A DNA stretch of 64,000 nt from Ananas comosus (Eukaryota > Streptophyta > Magnoliopsida > Poales > Bromeliaceae). Positions 63,535 through 64,000 of the stretch are shown piece after piece. How positions within the stretch are numbered: the stretch's first letter is position 1; each line of letters begins with the position of its first letter. The translations under genes and the position numbers were made by a program. The notes under the pieces were generated by a model. That model saw only the letters and a list, made by a program, of their open reading frames with translations, was not told the origin of the DNA and did no database searches. The stretch is from positions 1,591,995 through 1,655,994 of the forward strand of contig NC_033642.1 in the NCBI RefSeq assembly GCF_001540865.1, given 5' to 3'.

Positions 63535-63838
63535 GTAAATTTAGATTAATTGAAAATTTAAATTTCAATATAAATTTGATATTTGAATTTAGATATAGTT
63601 TTACATTTTGACTTTGAACTTAAATTTAAATTTATTACGAATCCCAATTTGAATTTAAATTTTGATTATGAATTTAGATAGTATATTAAATTTTTCTTAA
63701 CCAAATAATAATAAGTTGACTCTGATTCCAAATCCTATTGCGAATCAAACAAATTAAGAGATTCATCATTCCGTTTTCCATTCCAGTCCATTCCGATCCT
63801 ATTCTGATTTTGATTCCCATTTTGAACCAAACATGCCC
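63283..63838. mobile_element. Tourist-like MITE (556 bp) in CDS4/5 intron 4
   Basis: Ends GGGCATGTTCTTTTGGAA and TTTTGAACCAAACATGCCC. TTA on both sides (63280-63282 and 63839-63841). It contains an (AT)n microsatellite (63501-63532) and AT-rich interior sequence similar to 52119-52709. Confidence 0.85.
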
Positions 63839-64000
63839 TTACTCTTGATTTTTTTGTTGTTTGCAATCAATATGAATACTTCACCTTTCACAGATTGTCT
63901 TACTGTGCTGTTGGATATAGAAAATATAAGATGCATTCATAGAAACTGAACTCACAAATGTTTTATCTATTATCATCATAGTTTTCCATAGATATTATTG

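Overview
This window is nuclear DNA from a flowering plant, most likely a monocot. Evidence: five split genes with GT-AG introns, very GC-rich first exons dropping to AT-rich 3' exons and introns, and dense small transposons (Tourist/PIF-Harbinger-like, hAT-like and foldback MITEs, solo LTRs, a TRIM). I could not resolve the species. Three single N bases (15815, 51153, 57534) mark assembly joins, and each is flanked by a suspicious duplication.

Layout. 1-2391 may hold the last exons of an unidentified + strand gene. 2392-17500 is a repeat-rich block: two copies of a decayed multi-exon gene fragment (6541-7345; 13893-14690, the second cut by a 5'-truncated LINE), a GC-rich repeat also in two copies, a duplicated AT-rich unit carrying a solo LTR, and MITEs. 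Five confident genes follow: COG7 (+, 17550-27142, 10 coding exons, 826 aa); FtsH2/VAR2 (+, 32085-37117, 4 coding exons plus a 5'-UTR intron, 694 aa); a VAP27-type VAP protein (-, 42619-49120, 8 exons, 238 aa); mitochondrial-type ribosomal protein bL9 (+, 51285-56765, 6 exons, 222 aa); and plastid-type CDP-diacylglycerol synthase CDS4/CDS5 (+, from 59714, cut off by the window end after four exons).

The genes are not an operon. They share themes of membrane and organelle maintenance: COG7 acts in Golgi tethering, VAP27 at ER contact sites, FtsH2 in thylakoid proteolysis, bL9 in organelle translation, and CDS4/5 in plastid phosphatidylglycerol synthesis. All exon boundaries were read by hand; every junction keeps phase and the totals match family lengths.

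The most unusual structure is a 583-bp inverted-repeat element at 59011-59593, just upstream of CDS4/5. Its core holds seven near-identical 25-27 bp palindromes, each able to form its own hairpin. Other notable items are a 279-bp TRIM in FtsH2 intron 3, two solo LTRs with perfect 5-bp target duplications (one with a paralogous empty site), hAT and Harbinger MITEs with clear target duplications, a human-type (TTAGGG)4 tract in the COG7 leader, and a 238-bp perfect inverted repeat that ends exactly at an N.
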